Source: Bacteroidota bacterium (lineage in GTDB: Bacteria; Bacteroidota; Bacteroidia; UBA4408). From it: a stretch of 64,000 nucleotides of DNA. Positions 46,751 through 57,224 of the stretch are shown one piece after another (the stretch's first letter is position 1; each line of letters starts with the position of its first letter). The stretch covers positions 1 through 64,000 of the forward strand of contig JADKCP010000002.1 in the NCBI GenBank assembly GCA_016718805.1, in the 5' to 3' direction. The position numbers and the translations under genes are program-made. Below the pieces are notes generated by a model. That model ran no database searches, had not been told where the DNA came from, and worked only from the letters and a program-made list of their open reading frames with translations.

Positions 46751-48217
46751 TTATCTACTGTAATTAGGTGCTTCGCGTGTTATAATTACATCATGAGGAT
46801 GACTTTCACGTACACCTGCACTTGTAATTTTAATGAATTTTGCATTTTGTAATGCGGTTATATTCGCAGCACCACAATAGCCCATTCCTGCTTTTAAGCC
46901 TCCAATAAATTGATGCATCACTTCTTTTAACTGTCCTTTGTATGGAACTCTTCCACTGATTCCTTCCGGTACCAGTTTTTTAAAATCGTGCTCGTCCTCT
47001 TGAAAATACCTGTCTTTGCTACCTTGTTGCATTGCTTCTATGGAACCCATTCCTCGGTAAGCTTTAAATTTTCGTCCTTCAAAAATAATGGTTTCACCTG
47101 GTGATTCTTCTACTCCGGCAAAAAACGAACCTGCCATAATTGAACTGGCTCCGGCGGCCAATGCTTTTACAATATCGCCTGTATACCGAATTCCTCCGTC
47201 AGCGATAACCGGTATATTTCTACCTCTTAGCGCTTCGGCTGTATCCATAATGGCTGTAAGCTGTGGTACACCTACCCCGGCAATTACTCTTGTAGTACAA
47301 ATTGAACCTGGCCCAATTCCTACTTTTACGGCATCAGCCCCTGCATCAGCAAGTGCAAGCGCAGCATCAGCAGTAGCTATATTTCCAACAACTACTTGAA
47401 GATTGGTAAATTTTTGCTTAACACTTTTCAATGTATCTATAACTCCTTTTGAGTGTCCGTGCGCTGTATCAATAACTATAGCATCCACACCAGCTTTAAC
47501 CAATGCCTCAACTCGCTGCATGGTATCGTGAGTAACACCAACAGCAGCAGCAACTCGTAAACGGCCTAATTCATCTTTGCATGCATTGGGTCGAATTCGT
47601 GTTTTTATAATATCCTTATAGGTAATGAGCCCCATCAATTTATTTGAGGCATCAACTACCGGTAATTTTTCAATTTTGTGTTCGCGTAAAGTGTTTTCTG
47701 CTTTAACCAGATCTTTGCCATCCCTAGTGGTAATAATGTTTTTAGAGGTCATTACTTCACTAACTGGCAAATTCATGTTTTTTTCGAATCGCAAATCGCG
47801 GTTGGTGATAATTCCCAATAATTCATGCGCATCATTCACCACCGGTATACCACCAATTTTATTTTCTTTAATGATGGCAAATGCATCTCCAACCTTTGCG
47901 TCAATATGCAAGGTAATTGGTTCTAGTATCATTCCACTTTCTGAGCGCTTTACTTTTTTCACCTGTTCGGCTTGTTCGGCAATACTCATGTTTTTATGCA
48001 ATACACCCAGCCCACCTTCTTGCGCAATAGCAATGGCCATTTCGCTTTCGGTAACAGTATCCATAGCTGCACTAACTATAGGAGTATTTAATACAATACT
48101 TTTAGTGAAATACGAACTTATTGTAACATCTTTGGGATGTACTTCTGAATAAGCAGGTACCAAAAGTACATCATCATAAGTTAATCCCTCAGCCATATTT
48201 TGGTTGTGCTTATGCAT
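46751..48217 (-). CDS. guaB: Inosine-5'-monophosphate dehydrogenase
   Basis: 488 residues, full length. Oxidises IMP to XMP with NAD+, the committed step to GMP. Visible parts: [16 protein letters not shown], two CBS domains (about 95-205, [37 protein letters not shown]), the active-site loop [19 protein letters not shown] with the catalytic Cys, [20 protein letters not shown] and the flap [11 protein letters not shown]. The start may be at 48217 or at the internal ATG 48196 ([10 protein letters not shown]). It lies 43 bp upstream of the isomerase gene. Confidence 0.96.
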   Translation of the reverse strand: MHKHNQNMAEGLTYDDVLLVPAYSEVHPKDVTISSYFTKSIVLNTPIVSAAMDTVTESEMAIAIAQEGGLGVLHKNMSIAEQAEQVKKVKRSESGMILEPITLHIDAKVGDAFAIIKENKIGGIPVVNDAHELLGIITNRDLRFEKNMNLPVSEVMTSKNIITTRDGKDLVKAENTLREHKIEKLPVVDASNKLMGLITYKDIIKTRIRPNACKDELGRLRVAAAVGVTHDTMQRVEALVKAGVDAIVIDTAHGHSKGVIDTLKSVKQKFTNLQVVVGNIATADAALALADAGADAVKVGIGPGSICTTRVIAGVGVPQLTAIMDTAEALRGRNIPVIADGGIRYTGDIVKALAAGASSIMAGSFFAGVEESPGETIIFEGRKFKAYRGMGSIEAMQQGSKDRYFQEDEHDFKKLVPEGISGRVPYKGQLKEVMHQFIGGLKAGMGYCGAANITALQNAKFIKITSAGVRESHPHDVIITREAPNYSR

Positions 48218-48342
48218 TTACTAGGATTTTCATTTTTTTTAAAAGTGAACAAAAATAGAAAATTTAGAATACTATGAAGGATGCTAAGGTAATTTTCGTT
48301 TGAATTAACACTTCTTAAGAAGTACTTTTGCTACTGATAAAT

Positions 48343-49215
48343 TTAGTTTCTCTTCGCAGCCCTAAGGGTGTTTTGTAACAAAGCGGCAATGGTCATTGGT
48401 CCAACCCCTCCAGGAACAGGTGTAATAAAACTGCATTTTGGTGCTACTTCTGTAAAGTTAACATCACCCAATAATTTATATCCGCTTTTACTTTCAGGAG
48501 CTTCTACTCTCGTAATACCTACATCAATTACAACAGCTCCTTGCTTAACAAAATCGGCAGTAATAAATTCGGCCCTACCAAGTGCAACTATGAGTATGTC
48601 GGCTTGCGCACAAACTTCTTTCAAATTTTTTGTTTTGCTGTGCGCCAAAGTTACTGTGCAATTGCCCGGATTAGTATTACGAGCCATCAAAATACTCATT
48701 GGAGAACCTACAATATGGCTTCTACCAAGTACTACACAGTTTTTTCCTTCAGTAGTGATGGAATAGCGCTTCAATAATTCCAATATTCCGTATGGCGTTG
48801 CAGGTAAAAAGGTAGGTAAATTTAATACCATCTTTCCAATATTGCTTGGATGAAAACCATCCACATCCTTTTCGGAAGCAATTGATTCAATTATGGTTTG
48901 TTCGTCGATGTGTTTGGGAAGGGGTAATTGCACAATAAAACCATCCACATTTTTATCCTGATTCAAGCTGGAAATTGTTGCCAATAATTCGCTTTGTGTA
49001 GTTTCGGAAGCTAAGCGAATTAAACTTGATTCAAATCCAATTTTCTCGCAGGTTTTTACCTTACTAGCTACATACGTTTCACTTGCACCATCGTTGCCGA
49101 CTATTACCGCAGCTAAATGAGGAATTTTTTCACCTCTGTTGCGAATCGCTTCTACTTCAGCTCGTATTTCTTCCTGAATTTGAAGTGAAGTGGCTTTGCC
49201 ATCGAGTAATTGCAT
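48343..49215 (-). CDS. folD: Bifunctional methylenetetrahydrofolate dehydrogenase/cyclohydrolase
   Basis: 290 residues. Interconverts 5,10-methylene-THF, methenyl-THF and 10-formyl-THF in the cytoplasm. Family motifs: [16 protein letters not shown] (catalytic Lys and Tyr), [47 protein letters not shown] (NADP site) and [15 protein letters not shown] at the end. It lies downstream of ffh with a 53-bp gap, same strand, and could be co-transcribed. Confidence 0.95.
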   Translation of the reverse strand: MQLLDGKATSLQIQEEIRAEVEAIRNRGEKIPHLAAVIVGNDGASETYVASKVKTCEKIGFESSLIRLASETTQSELLATISSLNQDKNVDGFIVQLPLPKHIDEQTIIESIASEKDVDGFHPSNIGKMVLNLPTFLPATPYGILELLKRYSITTEGKNCVVLGRSHIVGSPMSILMARNTNPGNCTVTLAHSKTKNLKEVCAQADILIVALGRAEFITADFVKQGAVVIDVGITRVEAPESKSGYKLLGDVNFTEVAPKCSFITPVPGGVGPMTIAALLQNTLRAAKRN

Positions 49216-49268
49216 TTGTGTATTGGGTTTAGAAAAGGGTATTACAGTATCATGAATTAAAGCACTTC

Positions 49269-50612
49269 TTACCTTCGAGCCTGTGGCATATTTTGCATTT
49301 GCTTCATCATTCTCGCCATTTGTTCTTTATTTCCCATCATCTTCATCATTTTACTGGTATCCTCAAATTGCTTAATCAGTTTATTAACTTCCTGTATGTT
49401 GGTACCGCTTCCTGATGCAATTCGTTTACGCCGATTTCCATTCAATACTGTAGGATTTTCTCTTTCAAAAGGTGTCATGGAATGAATAATGGCTTCAATT
49501 CCTTTAAATGCATTATCATCTATATCCATCCCTTTCAAAGCTTTACCAACTCCGGGAATCATTCCAACCAAATCTTTCAAATTTCCCATTTTCTTGATTT
49601 GCTGTAACTGACTTAAAAAGTCATTAAAGTTGAATTGGTTTTGTGCTATTTTCTTACTTAACTTTCTTGCTTCTTCTTCATTGTATTGTTCCTGAGCACG
49701 TTCAACAAGACTAACCACATCACCCATTCCCAAAATACGGTCGGCCATACGTTCCGGATAAAATACATCCAAGGCTTCCATTTTTTCGCCTGTACCAACA
49801 AATTTTATGGGTTTGTCAACGGTATAACGAATTGAAAGAGCAGCTCCACCACGTGTATCTCCATCGAGTTTTGTTAAAACTACTCCGTCAAAATTTAATT
49901 TATCATTAAAGGCTTTCGCTGTATTTACTGCGTCTTGACCGGTCATGGAATCTACCACAAACAAAATTTCAGAAGGATTCACTGCATTTTTTACGGCTTC
50001 TATTTCCTTCATCATCGCTTCATCAATACCCAAACGACCGGCGGTATCAATAATTACAACATTGTGATTATTGTCTTTTGCAAACTGAATTGCTGCTTTT
50101 GCAATAGCCACAGGATTTTTAGAATCGACATCTGCAAATACAGGAATACCCAATTGCTCGCCAAGCACTTGCAATTGATTTATTGCTGCCGGTCGATACA
50201 CGTCGCATGCTACCAACAAAGGACTTTTAGCTTTTTTACTTTTTAAATAATTAGCTAATTTGCCCGAAAACGTGGTTTTACCGGAACCTTGTAAACCCGA
50301 CATTAAAATAACTGCAGGTTGTCCTTTAATATTGATATCCACCTTTTGGCTACCCATTAAAGTAGTAAGCTCCTCATGCACCAATTTCACCATTAACTGA
50401 CCGGGAGAAATTGAAGTAAGTACATTTTGCCCAAGGGCCTTCTCCTTTACGGTGTCGGTAAATTGCTTTGCAATTTTAAAATTAACATCCGCATCTAAGA
50501 GTGCTTTACGCACTTCTTTGAGTGTTTCGGCAACATTTATTTCACTAATGCTTCCATGCCCCTTCAGAACTTTGAAGGCTCTATCAAACTTTTCACTTAA
50601 ATTTTCGAACAT
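49269..50612 (-). CDS. ffh: Signal recognition particle protein (SRP54 homologue)
   Basis: 447 residues: N domain, G domain and methionine-rich M domain. G1 [19 protein letters not shown] (about 107-125), [40 protein letters not shown] and GTGEKMEAL are visible. The C-terminal [18 protein letters not shown] is the signal-sequence/4.5S RNA-binding part. It targets nascent membrane proteins to FtsY and SecYEG. It is divergent from the EamA transporter gene. Confidence 0.96.
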   Translation of the reverse strand: MFENLSEKFDRAFKVLKGHGSISEINVAETLKEVRKALLDADVNFKIAKQFTDTVKEKALGQNVLTSISPGQLMVKLVHEELTTLMGSQKVDINIKGQPAVILMSGLQGSGKTTFSGKLANYLKSKKAKSPLLVACDVYRPAAINQLQVLGEQLGIPVFADVDSKNPVAIAKAAIQFAKDNNHNVVIIDTAGRLGIDEAMMKEIEAVKNAVNPSEILFVVDSMTGQDAVNTAKAFNDKLNFDGVVLTKLDGDTRGGAALSIRYTVDKPIKFVGTGEKMEALDVFYPERMADRILGMGDVVSLVERAQEQYNEEEARKLSKKIAQNQFNFNDFLSQLQQIKKMGNLKDLVGMIPGVGKALKGMDIDDNAFKGIEAIIHSMTPFERENPTVLNGNRRKRIASGSGTNIQEVNKLIKQFEDTSKMMKMMGNKEQMARMMKQMQNMPQARR

Positions 50613-50719
50613 AGTACCGAATTAATTTTTGGATTGCGAATTTACAAAAATTAGACTTTCACCCTAAAATATTCAATCTTTAATGAGGAACTTTTACCTG
50701 AATCATCAAAATATTAATT

Positions 50720-50727
50720 TAGTTTTG
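50720..50727 (+). promoter_or_regulatory. -7 element immediately before the EamA transporter start
   Basis: TAGTTTTG matches TAnnTTTG and ends 8 nt before the ATG at 50736. The predicted transcript would begin at or beside the start codon, so it is probably leaderless. No clear -33 TTTG is visible. Confidence 0.5.
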
Positions 50728-50735
50728 CGCCTTGT

Positions 50736-51698
50736 ATGAATAGCACTTACTGGGGCGAAATTATCGCTCTACTTACAGCACTCTCCTGGAGCATTGGTGT
50801 ATTTCCTTTTACCGAAGCCTCACGACGCATGAATCCAAATGCTGTGAATCACTTTCGGATGCTTTTAGCAATGATTTCATTGGGCATTTTACTGATGCTA
50901 TTATATCGGTTAAACCCAAAAGAATTATTTACGTCTGCTTTGCCACAACATTGGTTTTGGTTTGGATTATCGGGTGTTGTTGGATTAGCGCTGGGTGATT
51001 ATTTTGGATTTACTTCTTATGCTATTTTAGGTACACGTTTAGCTAGTGTATTCAGTACCCTTGCTCCTGGTGCGGCCTTAATTCTCAGTTATTTCATGTT
51101 GAATGAAACAATAAACTTTATAGGAATACTGGGAATGGCAATTACTATTTCGGGAATTGTATGGATAAACATGAGTAAAAAGGAGCAATCAAAAATTGCA
51201 AAAAGCGAATTTGGTTCAACTCAAAAAGGAATTGTAATGGGCATATTAGCAGCCTTATGTCAAGGCTTCGGTTTGGTATTTGCAAAAATGGGAATGAGTT
51301 TTACAATACATGATCAAGGTATTTCCTCCATTCATGCTACATTTATCCGATTGTTTGTTTCGGTTGTGGTTACTTATGGTATAACCATTGGAAGAGGAAA
51401 ACTAAAAGAGATCAACCAACCCATTCTGCTTAATCAAAATAATGGCTTAAAATATTTAATTGCAGGTACTTTTTTTGGGCCAACACTGGGAGTTGTTTTA
51501 TCCATGTATGCTGTTTCTTTAATTAATGTTTCGGTTGCACAAACACTATTTTCACTTGTACCGGTAATGGTGCTTCCATTGGCTATAATTTTTTATCATG
51601 AAAAAATATCTTTCAAATCAGCAATAGGAGCCGTAGTTGCAATTTCGGGCGTTGTAATTTTAATATGGAGAAATGAATTAATGGCTTTATTTAGCTAG
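50736..51698 (+). CDS. EamA-family (DMT) transporter
   Basis: 320 residues with ten predicted membrane helices in two EamA halves (about 5-145 and 160-315): WGEIIALLTALSWSIGVFPF, VGLALGDYFGFTSYAILGT, GIVMGILAALCQGFGLVFA, VSVAQTLFSLVPVMVLPLAI. Members of the drug/metabolite transporter superfamily export small molecules across the inner membrane; the substrate cannot be told. A single gene with its own promoter-like box and a shared terminator beyond. Confidence 0.88.
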   Translation: MNSTYWGEIIALLTALSWSIGVFPFTEASRRMNPNAVNHFRMLLAMISLGILLMLLYRLNPKELFTSALPQHWFWFGLSGVVGLALGDYFGFTSYAILGTRLASVFSTLAPGAALILSYFMLNETINFIGILGMAITISGIVWINMSKKEQSKIAKSEFGSTQKGIVMGILAALCQGFGLVFAKMGMSFTIHDQGISSIHATFIRLFVSVVVTYGITIGRGKLKEINQPILLNQNNGLKYLIAGTFFGPTLGVVLSMYAVSLINVSVAQTLFSLVPVMVLPLAIIFYHEKISFKSAIGAVVAISGVVILIWRNELMALFS

Positions 51699-51750
51699 TT
51701 GACCTTTTTAAATGCTTTGATAGAACAGAATTGAAGCAATATACAACAAC

Positions 51751-51789
51751 AAAAAAGTCCTGTATCAAAGACGATAACAGGACTTTTTT
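51751..51789. terminator. Bidirectional intrinsic terminator
   Basis: A 13-bp perfect stem: AAAAAAGTCCTGT and ACAGGACTTTTTT around a 13-nt loop. It lies between the convergent EamA gene and tRNA-His gene and can end both transcripts. Confidence 0.85.
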
Positions 51790-51794
51790 AGAAG

Positions 51795-51869
51795 GGTGGA
51801 TGATGGGGCTCGAACCCACGACCCTCGGTACCACAAACCGATGCTCTAACCAACTGAGCTACAACCACC
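51795..51869 (-). tRNA. tRNA-His (GTG anticodon)
   Basis: The reverse strand folds as a cloverleaf. The acceptor has the extra 5' G (G-1) facing C73 that is diagnostic for tRNA-His; D arm GCTCAGTTGGTTAGAGC; anticodon stem TCGGT/ACCGA with loop TTGTGGT, anticodon GTG; T arm GTGGGTTCGAGCCCCAT region. The acceptor stem has one T-T mismatch (position 5 against 68). CCA is not encoded. Confidence 0.92.
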
Positions 51870-52020
51870 GTTTATTTTTAAGCGCGGCAAAGATATAATT
51901 AATTTTTTTTCTGCAACTAAAATCGTGCATTGCACAAAATTTTTATTCCTTCATTTCCAAGGTTATGATATCAAATTGCTTCCTAAACCTGTTGTGTTAC
52001 ACAAAACTTAAACAATTAAC

Positions 52021-52028
52021 TAACTTTG
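52021..52028 (+). promoter_or_regulatory. -7 element of the copA-like gene
   Basis: TAACTTTG matches TAnnTTTG and lies 5 nt before the GTG start at 52033, so the transcript should start at the initiation codon (leaderless). Confidence 0.5.
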
Positions 52029-52032
52029 CCAA

Positions 52033-54165
52033 GTGAGCGAAATCAAAAAAATAACCCTAGAAGTTGAAGGCATGACCTGTAGCAATTGTGCTGCAACTGT
52101 TACCAAAGCGCTTCAAAAAAAAGGCCTACACGATGTAAAGGTTAGTTTTATTGAAAAGGAAGTTAGCTTTGAATTAACTCCCAGCAACACACTTGATGAA
52201 ATCACATCAAGTATCGGAAAACTAGGCTATACAGTTATTCAAACAAAAAAAAACGCAAGCGAACGCCCACATTTTTCAACACTTGAATTGAAGTTTTATT
52301 TTTCGTTGCTTTTTACCTTACCCCTATTTTTATCGATGTGGCTACCTTTTCACTGGCTGCACAACCCCTTAATTCAATTAATCTTATGTGCTCCCGTATT
52401 TATTTTAGGAATGCTCCATTTTGGTAGGAGTGCATGGGGATCTGTAAGAATGAAAAATCCCAACATGGATGTATTAATTTGTATTGGATCTGCCGCATCT
52501 TTTATCTATTCTTTAGCAGGAATGTATTTGTATTCGGGCAGTGCACAAATTCATAATTTTTTATTTTTCGAAACAACGGCAACTATTATAACCTTGGTTT
52601 TGCTTGGCAATTTAATTGAAGATAAATCTGTAAAACAAACAGGTTCTGCTATTCGTGAGTTGGTGGCTATGCGACCTCAAAAAGCAACAATCGTAATTCA
52701 AGAAAACGGAATAGAACAACTTAAAGAAATTAATGCATCCGATTTATTGAAGTTCGATATACTTCAAGTCAATACTGGTGATAAAATAGCCGCCGATGGA
52801 ACCGTTGTTTCTGGTGCCGGAAGTGCTGATGAAGCATTTATAACAGGGGAAAGTATACCGGTTGAAAAAAAAGTTGCCGATAAAGTGATAGGTGGATCTT
52901 TATTGGTAAGTGGTCAACTTAGAATTAGAACCGCTAAAGTTGGAAAGGATAGCATTTTATCTCAACTAATTGATCTGGTTAAAAACGCGCAAAATGAAAA
53001 ACCACAAATTCAAAAATTAGGAGACAAGGTCAGTGCTGTATTTGTGCCCATTGTAATTGCCCTATCAATACTCACTTTTTTGCTCAGTTATTTTCTTTTT
53101 CATACTAGTATACAGCAAGCACTTTTACAAAGTATTGCAGTTCTAGTTGTATCTTGCCCATGTGCAATGGGATTAGCTACACCAACAGCAGTAATGTCTG
53201 GAATTGGCAGAGCAGCTAAAAATCATGTATTAATTAAAGGAGGAAATACACTGGAACAATTTGCTACGGTTAAGTCAATAGTTTTTGATAAAACCGGTAC
53301 CCTTACTACAGGCAATTTTACGATTAAATTAATACAGTTAACCTCTGATGTTTCAGAACAATATGTGAAGGATTTAGTTTTTTCGATGGAAAACTTCTCT
53401 TCTCACCCTATCGCCAAATCCCTTGTAAATGAGCTAAAGTCGGAAGCAACCTTAATTCAGTTTTCTGAAATTAAAGAAGAAAAAGGGTTAGGAATTAATG
53501 CAGTTGATGCAAAGGGTGATACCTATTTTATTGGGCATTCCCGAAATTTGTTGAACCTAAAAAGCACATCTCAAAATGAAATAGTTGTTTTGAAAAATAA
53601 CCAATGTATTGCAAGAATTACCATTGCCGATGAAATTAAATCTAGTGCTTTTACTTGTATCAACAATTTAAAAATTCTTGGAATTACTCCGGTTTTGTTG
53701 AGTGGCGACAGTAAGATTAATTGTGAAGAACTTGCACAAAAACTTGGTATAAAGGAAGTATACTTTGAACAAAGTCCGGAACAAAAGTTAAACGTAATTA
53801 AGAAATTAAAACTAGCAACACCAATTGCAATGGTTGGCGATGGAATTAATGATGCACCTGCGCTAAATCTTGCTAACGTTGGTATTTCATTAGGTAATGC
53901 TACTCAAGTTGCGATTGAATCAGCTCAAATTGTGCTACTGCGAGCAAATCATTTGGAAGATATAGAATTCGCATTGCGACTAAGTAGGGTATCTTTAACT
54001 ACGATTAAGCAAAATTTATTTTGGGCCTTTTTTTATAACGTTATTGCTATTCCAATTGCAGCAATTGGTTTTTTAAATCCAATGCTTGCTGCTTTGTCAA
54101 TGGCCTTTTCGGATGTTATTGTGGTAGGTAATTCTATTTGGCTAAAAACTAAAAAACTACAGTAA
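52033..54165 (+). CDS. copA: Copper-type P1B ATPase (CopA family)
   Basis: 710 residues. An N-terminal HMA domain with GMTCSNCAATV (CxxC at about 16-19) is followed by eight membrane helices and all P1B motifs: ITGESIPVEK, VVSCPCAMGLATPTAVMSG, VFDKTGTLTTGN, SSHPIAKSLV and VGDGINDAPALN. CPC plus HMA-CxxC is the Cu+ exporter pattern, unlike the His-rich Zn/Cd ATPase in the island. The start is GTG (SEIKKITLEVEGMTC), supported by the promoter box directly upstream. It is followed 2 bp later by the glycosyltransferase gene, an unusual operon partner. Confidence 0.92.
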   Translation: MSEIKKITLEVEGMTCSNCAATVTKALQKKGLHDVKVSFIEKEVSFELTPSNTLDEITSSIGKLGYTVIQTKKNASERPHFSTLELKFYFSLLFTLPLFLSMWLPFHWLHNPLIQLILCAPVFILGMLHFGRSAWGSVRMKNPNMDVLICIGSAASFIYSLAGMYLYSGSAQIHNFLFFETTATIITLVLLGNLIEDKSVKQTGSAIRELVAMRPQKATIVIQENGIEQLKEINASDLLKFDILQVNTGDKIAADGTVVSGAGSADEAFITGESIPVEKKVADKVIGGSLLVSGQLRIRTAKVGKDSILSQLIDLVKNAQNEKPQIQKLGDKVSAVFVPIVIALSILTFLLSYFLFHTSIQQALLQSIAVLVVSCPCAMGLATPTAVMSGIGRAAKNHVLIKGGNTLEQFATVKSIVFDKTGTLTTGNFTIKLIQLTSDVSEQYVKDLVFSMENFSSHPIAKSLVNELKSEATLIQFSEIKEEKGLGINAVDAKGDTYFIGHSRNLLNLKSTSQNEIVVLKNNQCIARITIADEIKSSAFTCINNLKILGITPVLLSGDSKINCEELAQKLGIKEVYFEQSPEQKLNVIKKLKLATPIAMVGDGINDAPALNLANVGISLGNATQVAIESAQIVLLRANHLEDIEFALRLSRVSLTTIKQNLFWAFFYNVIAIPIAAIGFLNPMLAALSMAFSDVIVVGNSIWLKTKKLQ

Positions 54166-54167
54166 AA

Positions 54168-55957
54168 GTGCCGGTACACTCCTATTATAAAATTCTTTTT
54201 ATACCCAAATGGTATCCTAACCGAACTAATAAGTTTAGTGGAATATTTATTGAAAAGCACGCAAAAGCACTTGCAAAGGAATGTCGTGTAGCAATATTGT
54301 ATGTTGGCGCCGATGAAAATTTAAAAACAAAATATGATCTGGATGTTCAAAACGAAAACAACATAACTACTGTTAGAGTATACTATCAAAACAACGACGT
54401 TTCAACTTCACTAGTTGGAAAAGCTATTAAGTTTTACCGCTATTTATATGCTGCTTACTTAGGATTGAAGTGCATTAAAGCTGAATTTGGAAAACCTAAT
54501 TTAGTTCATGTAAATGTATTGACACGTCCTGGAATTATCGCCTTGTTACTTTATAAGTTAAATGGTATTCCTTATATAATAAGTGAACATTGGAGTGGCT
54601 ACCTACCTGCTGATGGTTCTTATAAAGGTTCTGTTAAAAAAATGATAACTCGGGTAATAGTAAAAAATGCGAAAGCAATTACTGCTGTTTCGCAAAAACT
54701 TGCTGAATCGATGAAATCACATCAGCTAAGGGGTGCTTACACAATTATCCCAAATTGTGTCGAACTTGAACAATTGCCTGCACGCTCAACATCCGAATTT
54801 ACAAATGCGGTGATGGTTGGTAATTTATTCGATAAGGAAAAAAACATTTCGGCAGTATTACACGCTGTTGACTCATTAAAAACAGTGTATCCTAACTTTA
54901 AACTTAACATTATTGGCGGTGGTGAAGATGAAACTAAATTAAAACAACTCACAGTTGATCTAGCTCTTACAAATCATATAACCTTTAAAGGTATATTGCC
55001 TCAAGACGCAGTTTACAAAGAATTGAGTTCTGCTTCATTTTTAATTTGTAATAGCAATTATGAAACTTTTTCGGTTGTTATTGCAGAAGCACTTGCTTGT
55101 GGTACACCTGTATTGGCAACCCGCTGTGGAGGCCCTGAAGAATATGTAACAGAACAGTTCGGAAAATTAATACCCTTGCATAATCCGGAGGAACTAAAAA
55201 ATGGTATTGTATTCATGATGCAAAACCATGCTAGCTTTTCAAGAGAAAAAATGATGCAATTTGCCCAAGCTTCTTTTAATCCGACTGCCATTACACAGCA
55301 ATTTATTTCAATTTACAATCTATTAATTTCAAAGTGGGAAGCAGGTAATACACGCGAAATATTAACTATTCCTCATAGTTGGAAAGTTCTGGATGTAGGC
55401 AGCGGCGATCATCCAAACGAAAGAGCCGATGTGTTGCTTGAACGCGAAATTGAAGAAACCGAGCACAGATCGGGTGCAAAAGCAGTAATACCTTCCGGCA
55501 AAAAACTTGTTTTAGGAGATGCAATTGATATGCCTTTTGGAGAAAAAGAATTTGATTTTGTAATCGCATCGCATATAGCCGAACACATTGAAGAGCCTGA
55601 AAAATTTTGCAGCGAACTACAACGTGTTGCAAAAGCTGGCTACATTGAAACGCCTGGTGCTTTTTCAGAATTCATCTTTAATGAAGCATTTCATAAATGG
55701 GTAGTAAGCAATAAAAATGGTGTTTTGGTGTTTACTGAAAAACTAAACACCGTGTTTTTTCTGAATGGTTTTACCGCTTGTATTATTTAAATGAAAAAAG
55801 AAGTGGTCATAAAGCAATGTATTCCAATGCTAAATTGCTTATTTTACTTGTAAATTTACTTCGAAAAGTGTGGAAATATCTACCAAAGACGTATACTTGC
55901 TTTCACTGGCATACAAGTTTTAAGTATGAAGTGATACGAAAATCGCCCAATGATTAA
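54168..55957 (+). CDS. Glycosyltransferase (GT4) fused to a SAM methyltransferase, one frameshift
   Basis: Residues about 1-385 form a GT-B glycosyltransferase: KILFIPKWYPNRTNKFSGIF, EHWSGYLPADG, VGNLFDKEKNI, then GT4 donor-site elements NYETFSVVIAEALACGTPVL and GPEEYV. Residues about 400 to the end are a class I methyltransferase: KVLDVGSGDHPNERADVLLE (SAM loop), LVLGDAIDMPFGEKEFDFVI, SHIAEHIEEPEKFCSEL. The frame stops at 55790; one base shift near 55765 restores YRLYYLNEKRSGHK ... HTSFKYEVIRKSP ending 55957, like other members. The fusion suggests a sugar is added and then methylated in surface polysaccharide synthesis. GTG start, 2 bp after copA; the end overlaps the flippase start by 8 bp. 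Confidence 0.85.
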
Positions 55958-57224
55958 AAGCATAGTAAACACAATTAGCACACGCTTTTTTACAGCTGTT
56001 TTCAATTTTTTGATACTGCTGCTAACGGCCAATTATCTTGGTCCTGAAGGAAGAGGACAAATAAGTTTGTTACTATCAACCTTAACCATTGTATTGTTGT
56101 TCTCAAGTTTTGTAGGAGGTAACAGTTTAATTTTTTTATCTCCACGTAAACCTACAACCGAACTTCTCATTATATCCTATTTGTGGGCAATTATAATTTC
56201 ACTAGTTTGTTATCTCACCTTATATATTAGTAATGCATTTCCAAAAATATTTTGTTTACATATTAGTGTGCTTGCATTAATGCTCTCAATAAATACAATT
56301 CATACTTCATTGTTGATTGGAAAGGAAAAAATTAAAGCTGCCAATTTTATCAATTTGTTTCAAGTAATAGGACATTTCTTTTTACTAGCATTTTGCTTTT
56401 TGTATTTAAACAGATTACACTTTTCAACTTTTATTTATTCGTTATATCTAACCTATGGATTAAGCTGTTTAATTGGATTGTATTTTTTATTTCCATTGAT
56501 TAGCATCAAATTTTCGTTTGCTTTTAGAGGTACTTTAATAATGGCATTAACAATTGGTACCATTGCACAACTTGCAAATATTTTTCAGTTTTTAAATTAT
56601 CGTTTAGATGTTTATTTGTTGGATCGATTTGATTCTATAGCTAATCTTGGGATTTATAGTTCTTCGGTATCAATAGCAGAGGCTGCATTATTATTTGGAA
56701 GTAGCTTTGCCTTAGTTCAATTTTCGAGAATAGCCAATAGCTCCAACACTGATGAATCGCGTATTCTAACTATAAAACTAACTCGTTACAGTACATTGCT
56801 TACGTTAATTGCCTATTTGCCTTTGTTTGTGTTTCCGGATGAATTTTATACTTTTTTATTAGGCAAAGATTTTCATCAAGTAAAGCAAGTATTGTTTGCT
56901 TTGTTTCCAGGTATATTTTTTCTTGGCTCAAGTGTTACAATAAGTCATTTTTTTGCAGGTATAGGAAACTATAAAATGAATGCTTTAGCCTCTTTCATAG
57001 GATTAATCATATCATTTTGTTTGGGTATTTTATTTATTCCTGATTATGGATTTATAGCTGCTGCATGGATTTCGAGCATTTCATATTCAGCCAGTACTTG
57101 CGTTTTGGTAATTGGATTTATTAAAAATAGTAATACAAAATTGAAAGAATTGTTTCCGAAGTTTGAAGATTTAAGCTTTTTACAAAAATCAATACTAAAT
57201 GTGCGGCATAAGCGGAATAGTTAA
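55950..57224 (+). CDS. Polysaccharide flippase (Wzx/MATE-like, MVF superfamily)
   Basis: 424 residues with about twelve membrane helices (FTAVFNFLILLLTANYLGPE, LLSTLTIVLLFSSFVGGNSL, LIIYLWAI-type segments, FSFAFRGTLIMALTIGTIAQ, LDRFDSIANLGIYSSSVSIA). The opening ANYLGPEGRGQISLL and YLLDRF.S..LGIYS.S are typical of oligosaccharide repeat-unit flippases. It should move lipid-linked sugars across the inner membrane. It overlaps the glycosyltransferase gene upstream by 8 bp and asnB downstream by 26 bp, so the three form one translation-coupled unit. Confidence 0.85.
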   Translation: MIKSIVNTISTRFFTAVFNFLILLLTANYLGPEGRGQISLLLSTLTIVLLFSSFVGGNSLIFLSPRKPTTELLIISYLWAIIISLVCYLTLYISNAFPKIFCLHISVLALMLSINTIHTSLLIGKEKIKAANFINLFQVIGHFFLLAFCFLYLNRLHFSTFIYSLYLTYGLSCLIGLYFLFPLISIKFSFAFRGTLIMALTIGTIAQLANIFQFLNYRLDVYLLDRFDSIANLGIYSSSVSIAEAALLFGSSFALVQFSRIANSSNTDESRILTIKLTRYSTLLTLIAYLPLFVFPDEFYTFLLGKDFHQVKQVLFALFPGIFFLGSSVTISHFFAGIGNYKMNALASFIGLIISFCLGILFIPDYGFIAAAWISSISYSASTCVLVIGFIKNSNTKLKELFPKFEDLSFLQKSILNVRHKRNS

